A stretch of 64,000 nt of DNA from Merdimonas faecis (lineage in GTDB: Bacteria > Bacillota > Clostridia > Lachnospirales > Lachnospiraceae), in contig NZ_MIEH01000025.1 of the NCBI RefSeq assembly GCF_001754075.1, positions 124,001 to 188,000 on the forward strand, in the 5' to 3' direction. The notes under the pieces are model-generated. The model did not search any database, was not told the origin of the DNA, and was given only the letters and a program-made list of their open reading frames with translations. Positions 32,804-41,827 of the stretch are shown piece by piece. Made by a program: the position numbers and the translations under genes. The stretch's first letter is position 1. The number at the start of each line of letters is the position of its first letter.

Positions 32804-32827
32804 GAAAAGCAGAGGAGGAGAGTGTCA

Positions 32828-33247
32828 ATGCAGCTGAACAGATCTACTGATTATGCCATACAGATGCTGGTGTATCTGGCCAAGGCGAGAAAGACAGTAT
32901 CCTCCTCGAAGCTGGCAGCAGCTATGGGGGTATCCCATCGTTATCTGCTCCAGATTAGCGCGAAGTTAAGGGCGGCCGGGTTTATCCGAGTTGCCCATGG
33001 TTCAGCTGGTGGTATGATTTTGCTTAAACCTTCAGAGGAAATCTGCTTGTATGAAGTGATTATAGGTATGGAAGGAATTATCCGGACTGGAGATATTTGT
33101 GGAATACCATCCGATGAGGTATCGAAGGAGATGCTTATGTTAAAGAATGAGTATAGGAAGATGGATCGTATGTTGGAACGGTCGCTGAAAAAGATTACAC
33201 TTGCCAGAATCATGGAAGTAGATAAGAATCGGAATTTTTCACAATAA
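32828..33247 (+). CDS. Rrf2-family regulator (module 1)
   Basis: The 139-residue protein (MQLNRSTDYAIQMLVYLAKA, then GVSHRYLLQISAKLRAAGFI) is an Rrf2 winged helix with a short dimerisation tail. It has a single Cys (GDICGIPSDE), so an IscR-like cluster is unlikely. ATG 32828 is chosen over a GTG 6 bp upstream because relatives start MQLN. It lies 24 bp after the DtxR remnant, as its twin at 41189 lies behind the intact DtxR gene. It probably helps to control the ECF operon that starts 200 bp downstream. Confidence 0.8.
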   Translation: MQLNRSTDYAIQMLVYLAKARKTVSSSKLAAAMGVSHRYLLQISAKLRAAGFIRVAHGSAGGMILLKPSEEICLYEVIIGMEGIIRTGDICGIPSDEVSKEMLMLKNEYRKMDRMLERSLKKITLARIMEVDKNRNFSQ

Positions 33248-33315
33248 TTTTTTATAGAAGAGAAGCGGCGGTGTTTTATCCTGAGTGGCGGCAGCTCCTT
33301 TTAATAAAAAAGGTC

Positions 33316-33351
33316 TGATTGGAATAAAAAAGGCCGAATGGAGCGGAAAAG
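33316..33351 (+). repeat. 36-bp repeat, copy A (candidate AraC site, module 1 ECF promoter)
   Basis: A 36-bp sequence beginning TCTGATTGGAATAAAA and ending GGAGCGGAAA occurs here and at 37115-37150 with only two differences. It lies about 65 bp before the TTAG-N6-CTAA box of the ECF operon. Its GAATGGAGCGG core resembles the GAGTGGCGG words found before the other operons of the cluster. Confidence 0.65.
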
Positions 33352-33413
33352 ATTTTTCAGGTTTGTTATGATAATGACTGGAAGCGCCAGAGGGCGCTTT
33401 CAAAAACCCTATG

Positions 33414-33431
33414 GGTTAGCACAACCTAACT
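33414..33431 (+). promoter_or_regulatory. TTAG-N6-CTAA box ahead of the module 1 ECF operon
   Basis: GGTTAG-CACAAC-CTAACT, with the core TTAG at 33416-33419 and CTAA at 33426-33429, lies directly upstream of the AAGGAGG ribosome site of the ECF S gene. A small AAGCGCC/GGCGCTT hairpin (33382-33399) precedes it. It is one of six perfect copies of this pattern in the window. Confidence 0.65.
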
Positions 33432-33448
33432 AAAAGGAGGAATTTTCA

Positions 33449-34054
33449 ATGTCTGAAGTGCGTACGGACAGAAAACTAAAAGGAAAGGACCTCATTACCA
33501 TCGGTATCTTTTCCGCAATCTACTTTGTCATCAACTTTGCCTTCATGCTTCTGGGAGGCATCCACCCTGTTCTTTGGATGCTGATGCCGGGTTTCATTGC
33601 AGTGTTTGCAGGTATTCCCTTTATGCTGATGGCGGCAAAGGTTCAAAAACCGGGTGCGGTTTTCCTGATGGGGCTTATCACTGCGCTTATCTATTTTGTC
33701 ACCGGGCAATTTACCATGGTCATCCTGATTTCCATGGCTTCTACTTGCATTTTGGCCGAAGTTGTCCGAGTAGTGACCAAGTATAACAGCTTCAAGGGAA
33801 ATTCCATAGCCTATGTGATTTTTTCGCTGGGGATGGTCGGCTCGCCCCTTCCAATCTGGCTGTTTAAAGCCGATTTTCTGGCGCAGATTACAGAACAGGG
33901 AATGCCCGCTGATTATGTTGCGGCAGTTGAAGCCCTGTCGTCCAATGCAATGCTAATCGTTCTGTTCGTTGCTCCAATCATCGGTGGTATCATCGGCGCA
34001 TTTATTGCCAGAGGTCTGTTCAAAAAGCATTTTGTAAAGGCAGGAATTGTGTGA
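33449..34054 (+). CDS. ECF transporter S component, MptD family (module 1)
   Basis: This 201-residue membrane protein has five to six helices and the MptD/Trep_Strep opening (GKDLITIGIFSAIYFVINFA, then GIPFMLMAAKVQKPG). S components bind the substrate, while EcfT and EcfA drive transport. The family is named after MptD of the mycobacterial mptABCDEF locus, where it also stands with siderophore-type ABC genes. The substrate is therefore plausibly an iron chelate or related metallophore, which is inference from context. The stop overlaps the EcfT start by one base. Confidence 0.8.
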   Translation: MSEVRTDRKLKGKDLITIGIFSAIYFVINFAFMLLGGIHPVLWMLMPGFIAVFAGIPFMLMAAKVQKPGAVFLMGLITALIYFVTGQFTMVILISMASTCILAEVVRVVTKYNSFKGNSIAYVIFSLGMVGSPLPIWLFKADFLAQITEQGMPADYVAAVEALSSNAMLIVLFVAPIIGGIIGAFIARGLFKKHFVKAGIV

Positions 34055-34737
34055 TGGCTGGGCCAGGGAAAAAACATACATTAAGGTTCGATCCACGGAC
34101 GGAGCTGCTTTTGTTGGTACTGGCCAATATCGTGGCCTTTACCCAGCACAACCTATGGGTTGAAATTACATGGGTTGTTTTTCTGCTCCTGCTGATCGTT
34201 GCCTGCGGGTGCCAAAAATCCGCGGGCAAGCTGGCAATCGCATTTGGGATTTGTCTGGCGCTGCAATACTATGTGTTCCCAAACGGGCCCCAAATTTTAG
34301 CCAGCAGCTTCACGATCATAGTATCTTATGCAAGAAAGATTTTCCCTTGCTTGATTGTCGGTACGATGGTTTTACAGAAAACGCCCGTCCGGGAATTGAT
34401 GGTTGCACTTCGGAAATGGCATATCCCGCAGGGACTGATTATTCCTTTGTCTGTAACCGTCCGATATTTTCCGGCCTTGAAAGAAGAAACCGGCTATATC
34501 CGGGATGCCATGAAGCTCCGTAATATTCATGGAGTACAAAAAATTGAGTGCTTGTTGGTGCCGACCATGATTTCTGCAACAACGACAGCGGAAGAATTGT
34601 CCGCAGCCGCTGTTACGCGGGGCATTGAAAATCCTGCTCCAAAGACCAGCATGATTGAAATGAAGTTCGGCGTACAGGACTTTTTATGTCTGGCGGCGGG
34701 TGTGGTTTTCTGTGTGATTTCAATGACAGTAGGATAA
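34054..34737 (+). CDS. ECF transporter T component (module 1)
   Basis: The 227-residue protein has an N-terminal group of membrane helices and the EcfT coupling region: IPQGLIIPLSVTVRYFPALK, then YIRDAMKLRNIH, and later EELSAAAVTRGIENP, which contains the Ala-Arg-Gly type coupling motif. It joins the S component to the ATPase. ATG 34054 overlaps the S gene stop (TGATG). It is part of the S-T-A-AraC operon. Confidence 0.8.
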   Translation: MAGPGKKHTLRFDPRTELLLLVLANIVAFTQHNLWVEITWVVFLLLLIVACGCQKSAGKLAIAFGICLALQYYVFPNGPQILASSFTIIVSYARKIFPCLIVGTMVLQKTPVRELMVALRKWHIPQGLIIPLSVTVRYFPALKEETGYIRDAMKLRNIHGVQKIECLLVPTMISATTTAEELSAAAVTRGIENPAPKTSMIEMKFGVQDFLCLAAGVVFCVISMTVG

Positions 34738-34750
34738 GGAGGTGTTCCAT

Positions 34751-36154
34751 GTGATCCAAATTCAGGATGTATCTTTTGAATATGAGAAAGAACAGGGAAC
34801 GCTTTCCCATATTGATCTGAATATCCAGCAGGGAGAATGTGTTGTCCTTACAGGGGAGTCGGGCTGCGGCAAAACGACAGTGACAAAACTGATTAACGGC
34901 TTAATCCCTCATTTTGTTGAGGGCGGCACTTTATCCGGCCGGGCGGTTGTAAACGGTATGGAAGTGTCAAAAACAGAAATGTACCGTTTGCCGGAGCAGG
35001 TTGGATCTGTGTTCCAAAATCCGAAATCTCAGTTTTTCAATATCGACTCGGACAGCGAGATCACTTTCGGCCTGGAAAATGCGGGGGTTGAGCCAAAGAA
35101 AATTAAAGAGCGATTTGAGGCCACTGTTTCCGCTCTGAAAATTCAATCGCTTTTGGGAAGAAACATTTTTTCCATGTCCGGCGGAGAAAAACAAAGTCTT
35201 GCGTTTGCCTCTGTATATGCCATGAACCCGTCCATTTTTGTGCTGGATGAGCCGACGGCAAATCTGGATGCTGACGCGATTGACACCTTACGCCAGCAGA
35301 TTATCCAGATCAAAAAAGAAGGACGGACGGTTGTTATTGCCGAACACCGCCTATATTTCCTGATGGACCTGATTGACCGGGCAATCTTCATTCAAAAGGG
35401 AAAAATCGTTCAGATATTTTCCGGGGATGAGTTTCGCAATCTTTCGGATGAGCAGCGTATCCGGATGGGGCTTAGAAGTCTTGTCCATCCTGTGCTGGAG
35501 CTGCCTCCCGCCGATCCATCAGGAGCGCAGGAAGGCTTATCCGTAGAAAATCTTTCCTGTGCCTTTGATAAGCAGCCGGTATTTGGCGGCATTGGCTTTT
35601 CTGCAAAACGGGGCGAAGTGTTGGGTATTGTCGGCCATAACGGTGCGGGAAAAACGACGATGACGCGCTGCCTGTGCGGGCTTTTGAAAGAAGAGAATGG
35701 AACGGTCCGGCTGGATGGCCAAGCACTGAAGGCAAAACAGCGTAATAAGGCCAGCTTCTGCGTGATGCAGGATGTGAACCATCAGCTTTTTTCAGACAGC
35801 GTATGGAACGAATGTGAACTGGCGCAGCCGGATTGTCCGCCGGAGCGGATTGAAGAAATTCTCAGGTCTTTTGATTTGCTGGATTTCAAAGACCGCCATC
35901 CGATGGCCTTATCAGGAGGCCAGAAGCAGCGCCTTGCGGTGGCAACCGCTATTCTCTCTGATAAGGATGTACTTGTCTTTGACGAGCCGACCAGTGGCTT
36001 GGACTATCACCGTATGCTGGAAGTGAGCAATATGATCCGCAAGTTGAATGATGAGAATAAAGTGATCATCATTGTTTCCCATGATTTTGAGTTTTTGGGC
36101 CGGACTTGTGATAAAATATTTGATATGGAGGGATGCTCCAAAGAAAGGAGGTAG
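34751..36154 (+). CDS. ECF transporter ATPase with two fused ATP-binding domains (module 1)
   Basis: The 467-residue protein contains two complete ABC domains. The first has Walker A GESGCGKTT and signature MSGGEKQSLAFASV; the second (from about residue 265) has GHNGAGKTT and LSGGQKQRLAVATA. It replaces separate EcfA1 and EcfA2 subunits. GTG 34751 is chosen as start because AAGGAGG gives 7-nt spacing and the product then begins IQIQDVSFEYEKE, like its twin at 43154. It energises the ECF complex. Confidence 0.8.
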   Translation: MIQIQDVSFEYEKEQGTLSHIDLNIQQGECVVLTGESGCGKTTVTKLINGLIPHFVEGGTLSGRAVVNGMEVSKTEMYRLPEQVGSVFQNPKSQFFNIDSDSEITFGLENAGVEPKKIKERFEATVSALKIQSLLGRNIFSMSGGEKQSLAFASVYAMNPSIFVLDEPTANLDADAIDTLRQQIIQIKKEGRTVVIAEHRLYFLMDLIDRAIFIQKGKIVQIFSGDEFRNLSDEQRIRMGLRSLVHPVLELPPADPSGAQEGLSVENLSCAFDKQPVFGGIGFSAKRGEVLGIVGHNGAGKTTMTRCLCGLLKEENGTVRLDGQALKAKQRNKASFCVMQDVNHQLFSDSVWNECELAQPDCPPERIEEILRSFDLLDFKDRHPMALSGGQKQRLAVATAILSDKDVLVFDEPTSGLDYHRMLEVSNMIRKLNDENKVIIIVSHDFEFLGRTCDKIFDMEGCSKERR

Positions 36155-36159
36155 CGTCT

Positions 36160-37119
36160 ATGCCGGAACTATTTCAGGAAATGTACTGCGGTCCCAATGT
36201 TCAAAACCTGGTCGAGTCCGATGATTGCAAGGTCATGCGTTTAAGCGATAACTCCGGCGAAGGCATGATGACGCTCTATCATGTCTTTCCCGGTGTATTT
36301 CTCATGTATAATGATTTCCACATGAAGGAGTGCATTTCAGGTTTCCAGACAGATATGGACCTGCTTTGCATCGACCATTGCCGGGAAGGGCGCATTGAGC
36401 AGGAAGTCGGCTCAAATGCCTTTAGCTATTTAGAGGCTGGCGATCTTCGGGTGGATCGCCGCATCCATCATTCCGGCAAGGTGGAATTTCCCCTTTGCCA
36501 CTACCACGGTATTTCCATTGGCTTTCAGATGGAGACTGCGGCAAAGGAAATCCCGGCCTCTATAAAAGGCTTTTCTGTGGATCTTTATGAACTGCAGAAA
36601 AAGTATTGCAGCGACCGTACACCCTATGTCATTCCAGGAGAACCGGCCATTGAGCATATTTTTTCCGAACTTTACAATGTGCCGGTCAAAATTAAAAAGG
36701 ACTATTTCAAGATTAAAGTGTTGGAGCTGCTGCTGTATCTGGACGCGCTGGAACTTTCAGGCCATACAGAAGAACGCCCCTATTTTTATAAAGGCCAGGT
36801 TGAGAAAATCAAAGCGATCCAGGCGCTTCTGACGCAGGATTTGACCAAAAACTATACTCTGGAAGAACTCTCCGCACGGTTTGATATTGCCCTGACACCT
36901 ATGAAAAACTGCTTCAAATCGGTATATGGCAGCCCGATTTTTACATACATGAGAAACTATCGCATGAACTATGCTGCCTCTTTACTGAAATCCGATAAGT
37001 CGTTGAAGGTGGCGGAGATTGCAGGACTTGTGGGATATGACAGCCCCAGCAAATTCGCGGCCGCATTTCATCAGACAATGGGGAAAACGCCGCTGGAATA
37101 TCGAAAATCAATCATCTGA
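36160..37119 (+). CDS. AraC-family activator (module 1)
   Basis: The 319-residue protein has an N-terminal ligand-type domain of about 200 residues (GVFLMYNDFHMKECISGFQT) and a C-terminal double helix-turn-helix (YTLEELSARFDIALTPMKNC, then LKVAEIAGLVGYDSPSKFAA, then KTPLEYRKS). AraC genes beside YbtPQ/IrtAB-like transporters, as with YbtA, activate metallophore uptake when the loaded siderophore is sensed. ATG 36160 has AAAGGAGG in front. It lies between the ECF genes and the ABC pair. Confidence 0.8.
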   Translation: MPELFQEMYCGPNVQNLVESDDCKVMRLSDNSGEGMMTLYHVFPGVFLMYNDFHMKECISGFQTDMDLLCIDHCREGRIEQEVGSNAFSYLEAGDLRVDRRIHHSGKVEFPLCHYHGISIGFQMETAAKEIPASIKGFSVDLYELQKKYCSDRTPYVIPGEPAIEHIFSELYNVPVKIKKDYFKIKVLELLLYLDALELSGHTEERPYFYKGQVEKIKAIQALLTQDLTKNYTLEELSARFDIALTPMKNCFKSVYGSPIFTYMRNYRMNYAASLLKSDKSLKVAEIAGLVGYDSPSKFAAAFHQTMGKTPLEYRKSII

Positions 37120-37150
37120 TTGGAATAAAAAAGGCCGTGTGGAGCGGAAA
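37115..37150 (+). repeat. 36-bp repeat, copy B (candidate AraC site, module 1 ABC promoter)
   Basis: This is the second copy of the repeat at 33316-33351, differing at two adjacent bases. It starts inside the last codons of the AraC gene and lies about 30 bp before the hairpin that precedes the ABC pair. Confidence 0.65.
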
Positions 37151-37179
37151 GAAAAATTGAATTGTGATAGCATTAAGGA

Positions 37180-37207
37180 TGGTTAGCGAAAATTAACCAT
37201 TCTTTTT
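37180..37207 (+). promoter_or_regulatory. Hairpin/box between araC and the ABC pair (module 1)
   Basis: GGTTAG-CGAAAA-TTAACC (37181-37198) matches the TTAG-N6-CTAA pattern with one mismatch and is flanked by AT. It is followed by TTCTTTTTTTC. It can be read as an operator or as a rho-independent terminator/attenuator 40 bp before the ABC start. Confidence 0.5.
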
Positions 37208-37246
37208 TTCTTTGCTGGCTAAATTGATTGAGAGAGGTGAATTGAT

Positions 37247-39028
37247 ATGAAGCAGCAAAAAGAGCATTGGGTCAAAACGCTTTTCTCTTTTGCAGGTCCC
37301 TGCAAAGGGAAAATGACCCTCTCGGTTTTGTGTGCCATTTTGAGTGTTGCCGGAGGCTTTGTTCCGTTTTGGGCGGTGTATGAAATCCTGATCCTGTTTA
37401 TTAACCGGACCGCTACTTTGAATAACATTCTACTCTGGTGTCTGGTAGGAGCAGGTGGATACCTGATCCGCGTCATCTGCTTTGGCATTTCCACCATTTT
37501 GGCACATATCTCCGCTTATACGATACTGGAAGGTATACGGCTGAAAATCGCAAACCGCCTGATGAGGGCGCCCCTTGGCGAAGTAATGGGACGAAGGATC
37601 GGTTATCTGAAGAATATTATCATGGACAAGGTGGAGGATTTGGAGCCGCCTCTGGCCCACATGATCCCGGAGCTGACATCAAACCTGCTCCTTCCGGTTG
37701 CTATTTTTATCTGGCTGCTGGCGATTGACTGGCGTTTGGGCCTTGCAGTCCTGATTGCCCCGGTTCTGGCTATGATCCCCATGTTCTTTCTCATGCGGAA
37801 CTATAACAGCCAGTATGCAGCTTATATGGAGGCAAACAATCATGTAAACAATGTCATTATTGAGTATGTGGAAGGCATTGAGGTTGTTAAGGCGTTCAAC
37901 CAAAGCACCAGTTCCTATGAAAAGTTCGTAGGAGCGGTAAAGTCCTTTAAGGATTTTACCCTGGCATGGTTCAAGAGTACCTGGAAAACAATGAACCTGA
38001 TGATGGCGATTATGCCCACCACCCTGTTGGGGGTACTTCCCATCGGTTTGCTGCTGGCGCAGAGTGGAAGTATCACGCCTGCTGAATTGGCGATGGGAAT
38101 TATTCTTTCGCTGAGTATTGTCGGCCCGCTGATGAAGGCTACTACTTTTATCAACGAGGCAAAGTCAATGGAATATGCAGTAGAAGCTGCAAATGAACTT
38201 CTGAACCTGCCTGTATTGCCGGACTCTGGCAGGATTGTTCCGATCAGACACACAGATATTGTTTTACAGGATGTATCTTTCTCCTATGATGGCACCGAGC
38301 AAAATGAAGTGCTGCATGACATCAGCTTGAAAATGCCGCAGGGAAGTTTTACAGCCCTGGTTGGGCCATCCGGCGGGGGCAAGTCCACCGTTGCCCGGCT
38401 GATTGCCCGATTTTGGGATGTGACCGGCGGCAGTATCTCCATCGGCGGTACGAATATCAAGGAACTTTCCATCCGGCAGCTTTCCGAATTGGTCAGCTTC
38501 GTGACACAGGACAATTTCCTGTTCAACTGCTCTCTCAAAGAGAACATCCGCCTGGGTAATCCAAATGCTACGGATGAGGAAGTATATGCCGCCGCAAAAG
38601 CGGCCTGCTGTGATGATTTCATTGTTCGACTGGAAAAAGGATATGATACCCCGGCCGGTGATGCTGGCAAGCGGCTCTCCGGCGGAGAAAAGCAACGAAT
38701 TGCTATTGCGAGAGCAATCCTGAAAAATGCGCCTATTGTGATTTTGGACGAGGCAACTGCCTTCACTGACCCGCAGAATGAAGATAAAATCCAGAAATCC
38801 ATCATGGCCCTTTCCAAAGGAAAGACCCTGCTGGTGATTGCCCATCGTCTGTCTACCATTCAAAACGCAGATCAGATTGTCGTTCTGAAGAAAGGGCAGA
38901 TTGTTGATTGCGGAAAGCAGGCGGAACTCCTGGAACGCTGTTCGCTTTATGCGGATATGTGGCAGGCGCATATTGGCGCAAAGAACTGGTCTGTGGGCAA
39001 GAAAAAGGAGGTGGCTGTCAATGTTTAA
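37247..39028 (+). CDS. ABC transporter half-protein A, IrtAB/YbtPQ-like (module 1)
   Basis: The 593-residue protein has six membrane helices (type IV exporter fold) and a C-terminal ATPase with Walker A GPSGGGKST, LIARFWDV, signature LSGGEKQRIAIARA and Walker B IVILDEATAFTDPQNE. The RFWDV and ATAFTDP variants are typical of the A-type partner in siderophore importers such as YbtPQ and IrtAB, which use this fold for import. It forms a heterodimer with the next gene, which it overlaps by 8 bp. Confidence 0.8.
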   Translation: MKQQKEHWVKTLFSFAGPCKGKMTLSVLCAILSVAGGFVPFWAVYEILILFINRTATLNNILLWCLVGAGGYLIRVICFGISTILAHISAYTILEGIRLKIANRLMRAPLGEVMGRRIGYLKNIIMDKVEDLEPPLAHMIPELTSNLLLPVAIFIWLLAIDWRLGLAVLIAPVLAMIPMFFLMRNYNSQYAAYMEANNHVNNVIIEYVEGIEVVKAFNQSTSSYEKFVGAVKSFKDFTLAWFKSTWKTMNLMMAIMPTTLLGVLPIGLLLAQSGSITPAELAMGIILSLSIVGPLMKATTFINEAKSMEYAVEAANELLNLPVLPDSGRIVPIRHTDIVLQDVSFSYDGTEQNEVLHDISLKMPQGSFTALVGPSGGGKSTVARLIARFWDVTGGSISIGGTNIKELSIRQLSELVSFVTQDNFLFNCSLKENIRLGNPNATDEEVYAAAKAACCDDFIVRLEKGYDTPAGDAGKRLSGGEKQRIAIARAILKNAPIVILDEATAFTDPQNEDKIQKSIMALSKGKTLLVIAHRLSTIQNADQIVVLKKGQIVDCGKQAELLERCSLYADMWQAHIGAKNWSVGKKKEVAVNV

Positions 39029-40769
39029 GTCAATGAAACGCATTATCCGATGGGCTGGCAAATATAAAGGCCGCCTCTATCTAGGTTCTGTGTGTTCCTT
39101 TTTCAGCAGTTTGTCTACTGCAATTCCTACGATGGCAGCCGCATATGCGCTGGATAAAGCGGTTCAGGCGTACTGGACGAATACTGCGATGGATACTGCT
39201 TTAATCTGGCAAACGCTGTGGATCATTATTGGCTCGATTATGCTGAACTTCCTGCTTTCTTATCTCCGGGCAGTATTGAAGGAGAGCATTGGATATGAAG
39301 TGGCTGCCGGACAGCGTATTCATTTGGGCGATGTACTGAAGCGGGTTCCCCTTGGGTACTTTTCGCAGAACAGTGTCGGTGACATTCTGGCAGGCGTTAC
39401 TACAGAATTGTCTACTTTGGAATTACAGGGCATGAAAATGGTGGATGTCATCATCAATGGATATGCAAAGTTTATTGCCATCGTTTTATGCCTGATCTTT
39501 TTCAGTCCTGTTGCTGCGGTTATTTCCATTGTCGGTGTTGTTCTTTCGGCGCTGGCTTTGCAGGGGATCAGCAGACACAGTGAAAAAACCGCTGCAACAA
39601 CCCATAAAGCAATGGAAGATATGTCCGGCGCGGTGATTGAATATATCCGGGGGCTTTCCATTGTGAAGTCCTTTGGACAGGAAGGGGCATCCATTGAAAA
39701 CTTTCGCAGTGCCAGTAAAGATCTGAAAGATATTCATATCAAGGTGGAAAAAGGCTTTACTCCATTTAATTGTCTGCATCTGTTTGCCCTGAAACTGGCT
39801 TCGATAGGAATAGTCTTTATTTGTGCATGGCAGGCATTGCAGGGACAAATGAGTATGGCGTTCTTCCTGATGTTTGTCCTGTTCTCTTTTGTGATGTTCG
39901 GCAGTGTGGAGAATATCAATGACGCAGCCCATACGCTTGGAGTTGTGGACTCTGCCATGAATAAGCTGGAAGCATTGGAGAATGTAAACTATATCGACCA
40001 GGATGGCACCGACATAAAACCGGCAAACTACGATATTGAGTTTAGGGATGTTTCTTTTGGATATGACAGCCGGATTGTTCTGCATGACCTGAACTTCAAA
40101 ATTCCGCAGAATAGCACAACAGCCATCGTGGGACCATCTGGCAGCGGAAAATCTACGCTGTGTAACCTGATTGCCCGTTTTTACGATGTGGGCAGTGGAA
40201 CGATTACTATTGGTGGAACGGATATTCGCAAATTTACCTGCGATAGTTTGCTTAAAAATATCAGTATGGTTTTTCAGAATGTCTATCTGTTCCGGGATAC
40301 CATCAAGAATAACATTAAATTCGGCAGTCCGGACGCCACGGATGAGCAGATCATCGCCGCCGCAAAAGCCGCCCGCTGCCATGACTTCATAATGGCTTTA
40401 CCGGACGGATATGACACGGTGATTGGTGAAGGGGGTTCTTCGCTTTCCGGCGGTGAAAAGCAAAGAATTTCCATCGCCAGGGCAATGCTAAAAGATGCTC
40501 CTATTGTTATCTTGGATGAGGCTACAGCAAGTATTGACCCGGAGAATGAGCATTTGATCCAAGAAGCTATTTCTGCCCTGACACATGGAAAAACCATTAT
40601 CACGATTGCCCACCGTCTGGCTACGATTGAGAACGCCGACCAGATCGTTGTGATTGATGACGGGACCGTGGTTCAGAGAGGTACGCATAAGGAACTGCTG
40701 AAACAGGAAGGCACTTATAAAAAGTTTATTCAAATCCGTGAACAGGCCGAAGGCTGGCGGATACAGTAA
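39021..40769 (+). CDS. ABC transporter half-protein B, IrtAB/YbtPQ-like (module 1)
   Basis: The 582-residue partner has six membrane helices and an ATPase domain with Walker A GPSGSGKST, LIARFYDV, signature LSGGEKQRISIARA and Walker B IVILDEATASIDPENE, ending with the REQAEGWRIQ tail that recurs in the B partners of the cluster. ATG 39021 has AAGGAGG in front and lies inside the end of the A gene. The DtxR repressor gene follows after 11 bp and is probably on the same transcript. Confidence 0.8.
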   Translation: MFKSMKRIIRWAGKYKGRLYLGSVCSFFSSLSTAIPTMAAAYALDKAVQAYWTNTAMDTALIWQTLWIIIGSIMLNFLLSYLRAVLKESIGYEVAAGQRIHLGDVLKRVPLGYFSQNSVGDILAGVTTELSTLELQGMKMVDVIINGYAKFIAIVLCLIFFSPVAAVISIVGVVLSALALQGISRHSEKTAATTHKAMEDMSGAVIEYIRGLSIVKSFGQEGASIENFRSASKDLKDIHIKVEKGFTPFNCLHLFALKLASIGIVFICAWQALQGQMSMAFFLMFVLFSFVMFGSVENINDAAHTLGVVDSAMNKLEALENVNYIDQDGTDIKPANYDIEFRDVSFGYDSRIVLHDLNFKIPQNSTTAIVGPSGSGKSTLCNLIARFYDVGSGTITIGGTDIRKFTCDSLLKNISMVFQNVYLFRDTIKNNIKFGSPDATDEQIIAAAKAARCHDFIMALPDGYDTVIGEGGSSLSGGEKQRISIARAMLKDAPIVILDEATASIDPENEHLIQEAISALTHGKTIITIAHRLATIENADQIVVIDDGTVVQRGTHKELLKQEGTYKKFIQIREQAEGWRIQ

Positions 40770-40780
40770 GGAAGAGGTCT

Positions 40781-41164
40781 ATGAAACTCTATGCGTCCGG
40801 AGAAGATTATCTGGAAACCATTCTTATTCTCCATAGGAAAATGGGTATGGTGCGCTCCGTGGATGTAGCCCGGCACATGGGTGTATCAAAGCCCAGTGTC
40901 TGCCATGCAGTGGCAGTTCTGCAGGAAGGCGGTTTTCTCATTATGGATGAAGATCATTTTCTGCACCTGACGGAGGTAGGAAATGAGATTGCCGGAAAGA
41001 TTTATGAGCGGCACCGCTTTTTTACAGATCGTTTGATAGAGGCCGGCGTTGATCCCAAAACTGCAGAGGCAGATGCCTGCCGTATCGAGCATGTGATCAG
41101 CGATGAAACCTTCCGCCGGCTGAAAGAAAAATACCAAAGCGAAAGTGAAAGCAATGGACTATAA
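40781..41164 (+). CDS. DtxR-family metal-dependent repressor
   Basis: The 127-residue protein has the DtxR/MntR winged helix (VRSVDVARHMGVSKPSVCHA) and a metal-binding and dimerisation half, without a C-terminal SH3 domain. Likely metal ligands are Asp9, Glu12, His78, Cys100, Glu103 and His104. Asp9/Glu12 match MntR, while ACRIEHV (Cys100) matches the Cys102-x-x-Glu-His of the iron repressors DtxR/IdeR. It is probably an iron-loaded repressor of the neighbouring transporters. It lies between two tandem modules; a 28-codon scar of the same gene precedes the first one. Confidence 0.85.
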   Translation: MKLYASGEDYLETILILHRKMGMVRSVDVARHMGVSKPSVCHAVAVLQEGGFLIMDEDHFLHLTEVGNEIAGKIYERHRFFTDRLIEAGVDPKTAEADACRIEHVISDETFRRLKEKYQSESESNGL

Positions 41165-41188
41165 GAAAAGCAGAGGAGGAGAGTGTCA

Positions 41189-41596
41189 ATGCAGTTGAAC
41201 CGTTCTACAGACTATGCCATACAGATGCTGCTGTATCTGGCCAAGGCGGGAAAGACCGTATCCTCCTCGAAGCTGGCAGCAGCTATCGGCGTATCGCATC
41301 GCTATCTGCTTCAGATCAGCGCAAAGCTAAGGGCGGCCGGATTTATCCGGGCCGCCCATGGTTCGTCTGGAGGATTGGCATTGGAAAAAGCACCGGAAGA
41401 AATCAGCCTATATGATGTGATTTTAGGAATGGAAGGAGCTGCCCAGACGGGGGATATTTGTGGAATACCATCCGATGAGATATCGCAGGAGATGCTCATG
41501 TTAAAGAATGAGTATAGGAAGGTGGATCGTATGTTGGAACGGTCTCTGAAAGAGATTACACTTGCCAGAATCCTGGAAGCTGATTTCTATCTGTAA
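41189..41596 (+). CDS. Rrf2-family regulator (module 2)
   Basis: The 135-residue twin of the protein at 32828 shares most residues (MQLNRSTDYAIQMLLYLAKA, then GVSHRYLLQISAKLRAAGFI) and the single Cys in GDICGIPSDE. It differs mainly in the wing (GGLALEKAPEEISLYDVILG) and the tail. It lies 24 bp behind the DtxR stop with an identical GAGGAGGA ribosome site and may be co-transcribed with dtxR. Confidence 0.8.
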   Translation: MQLNRSTDYAIQMLLYLAKAGKTVSSSKLAAAIGVSHRYLLQISAKLRAAGFIRAAHGSSGGLALEKAPEEISLYDVILGMEGAAQTGDICGIPSDEISQEMLMLKNEYRKVDRMLERSLKEITLARILEADFYL

Positions 41597-41754
41597 GTAA
41601 TGTGTGCTTTTTTGATACAGCTTATACATGTAAGTAATGGAGCTATTTTGCCATGAGTAGCAATAGCTCCATTTTGTATTTAAAAACCAAATGGAGCATT
41701 TTGAAACTATTCAGAGTGGTGAGAACTATTGGTATTATGGTAGGATTTAATCAT

Positions 41755-41807
41755 GCGAAATCCCGTTTCGCGATTTTTTTTACGGAAGGGGTTAGCGTAA
41801 TCTAACT
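41755..41807 (+). promoter_or_regulatory. TTAG-N6-CTAA box and attenuator-like hairpin ahead of the module 2 ECF operon
   Basis: GCGAAA (41755-41760) and TTTCGC (41766-41771) form a short hairpin followed by eight T residues. Just after it GGTTAG-CGTAAT-CTAACT (41790-41807) carries the TTAG-N6-CTAA core (41792-41805). The layout of hairpin, box, then ribosome site is the same as in module 1. The region 41597-41754 holds AraC-site-like words (GAGTGGTGAGAAC near 41714) but no gene. Confidence 0.6.
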
Positions 41808-41827
41808 GAAGTGGAGGTATATAGAGC

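Noticed and set aside
39486-40382. Minus-strand frame of 298 codons antisense to the module 1 ABC B gene
   Set aside because: Same situation as the other antisense frames: composition follows the transporter codons, with no start signal.
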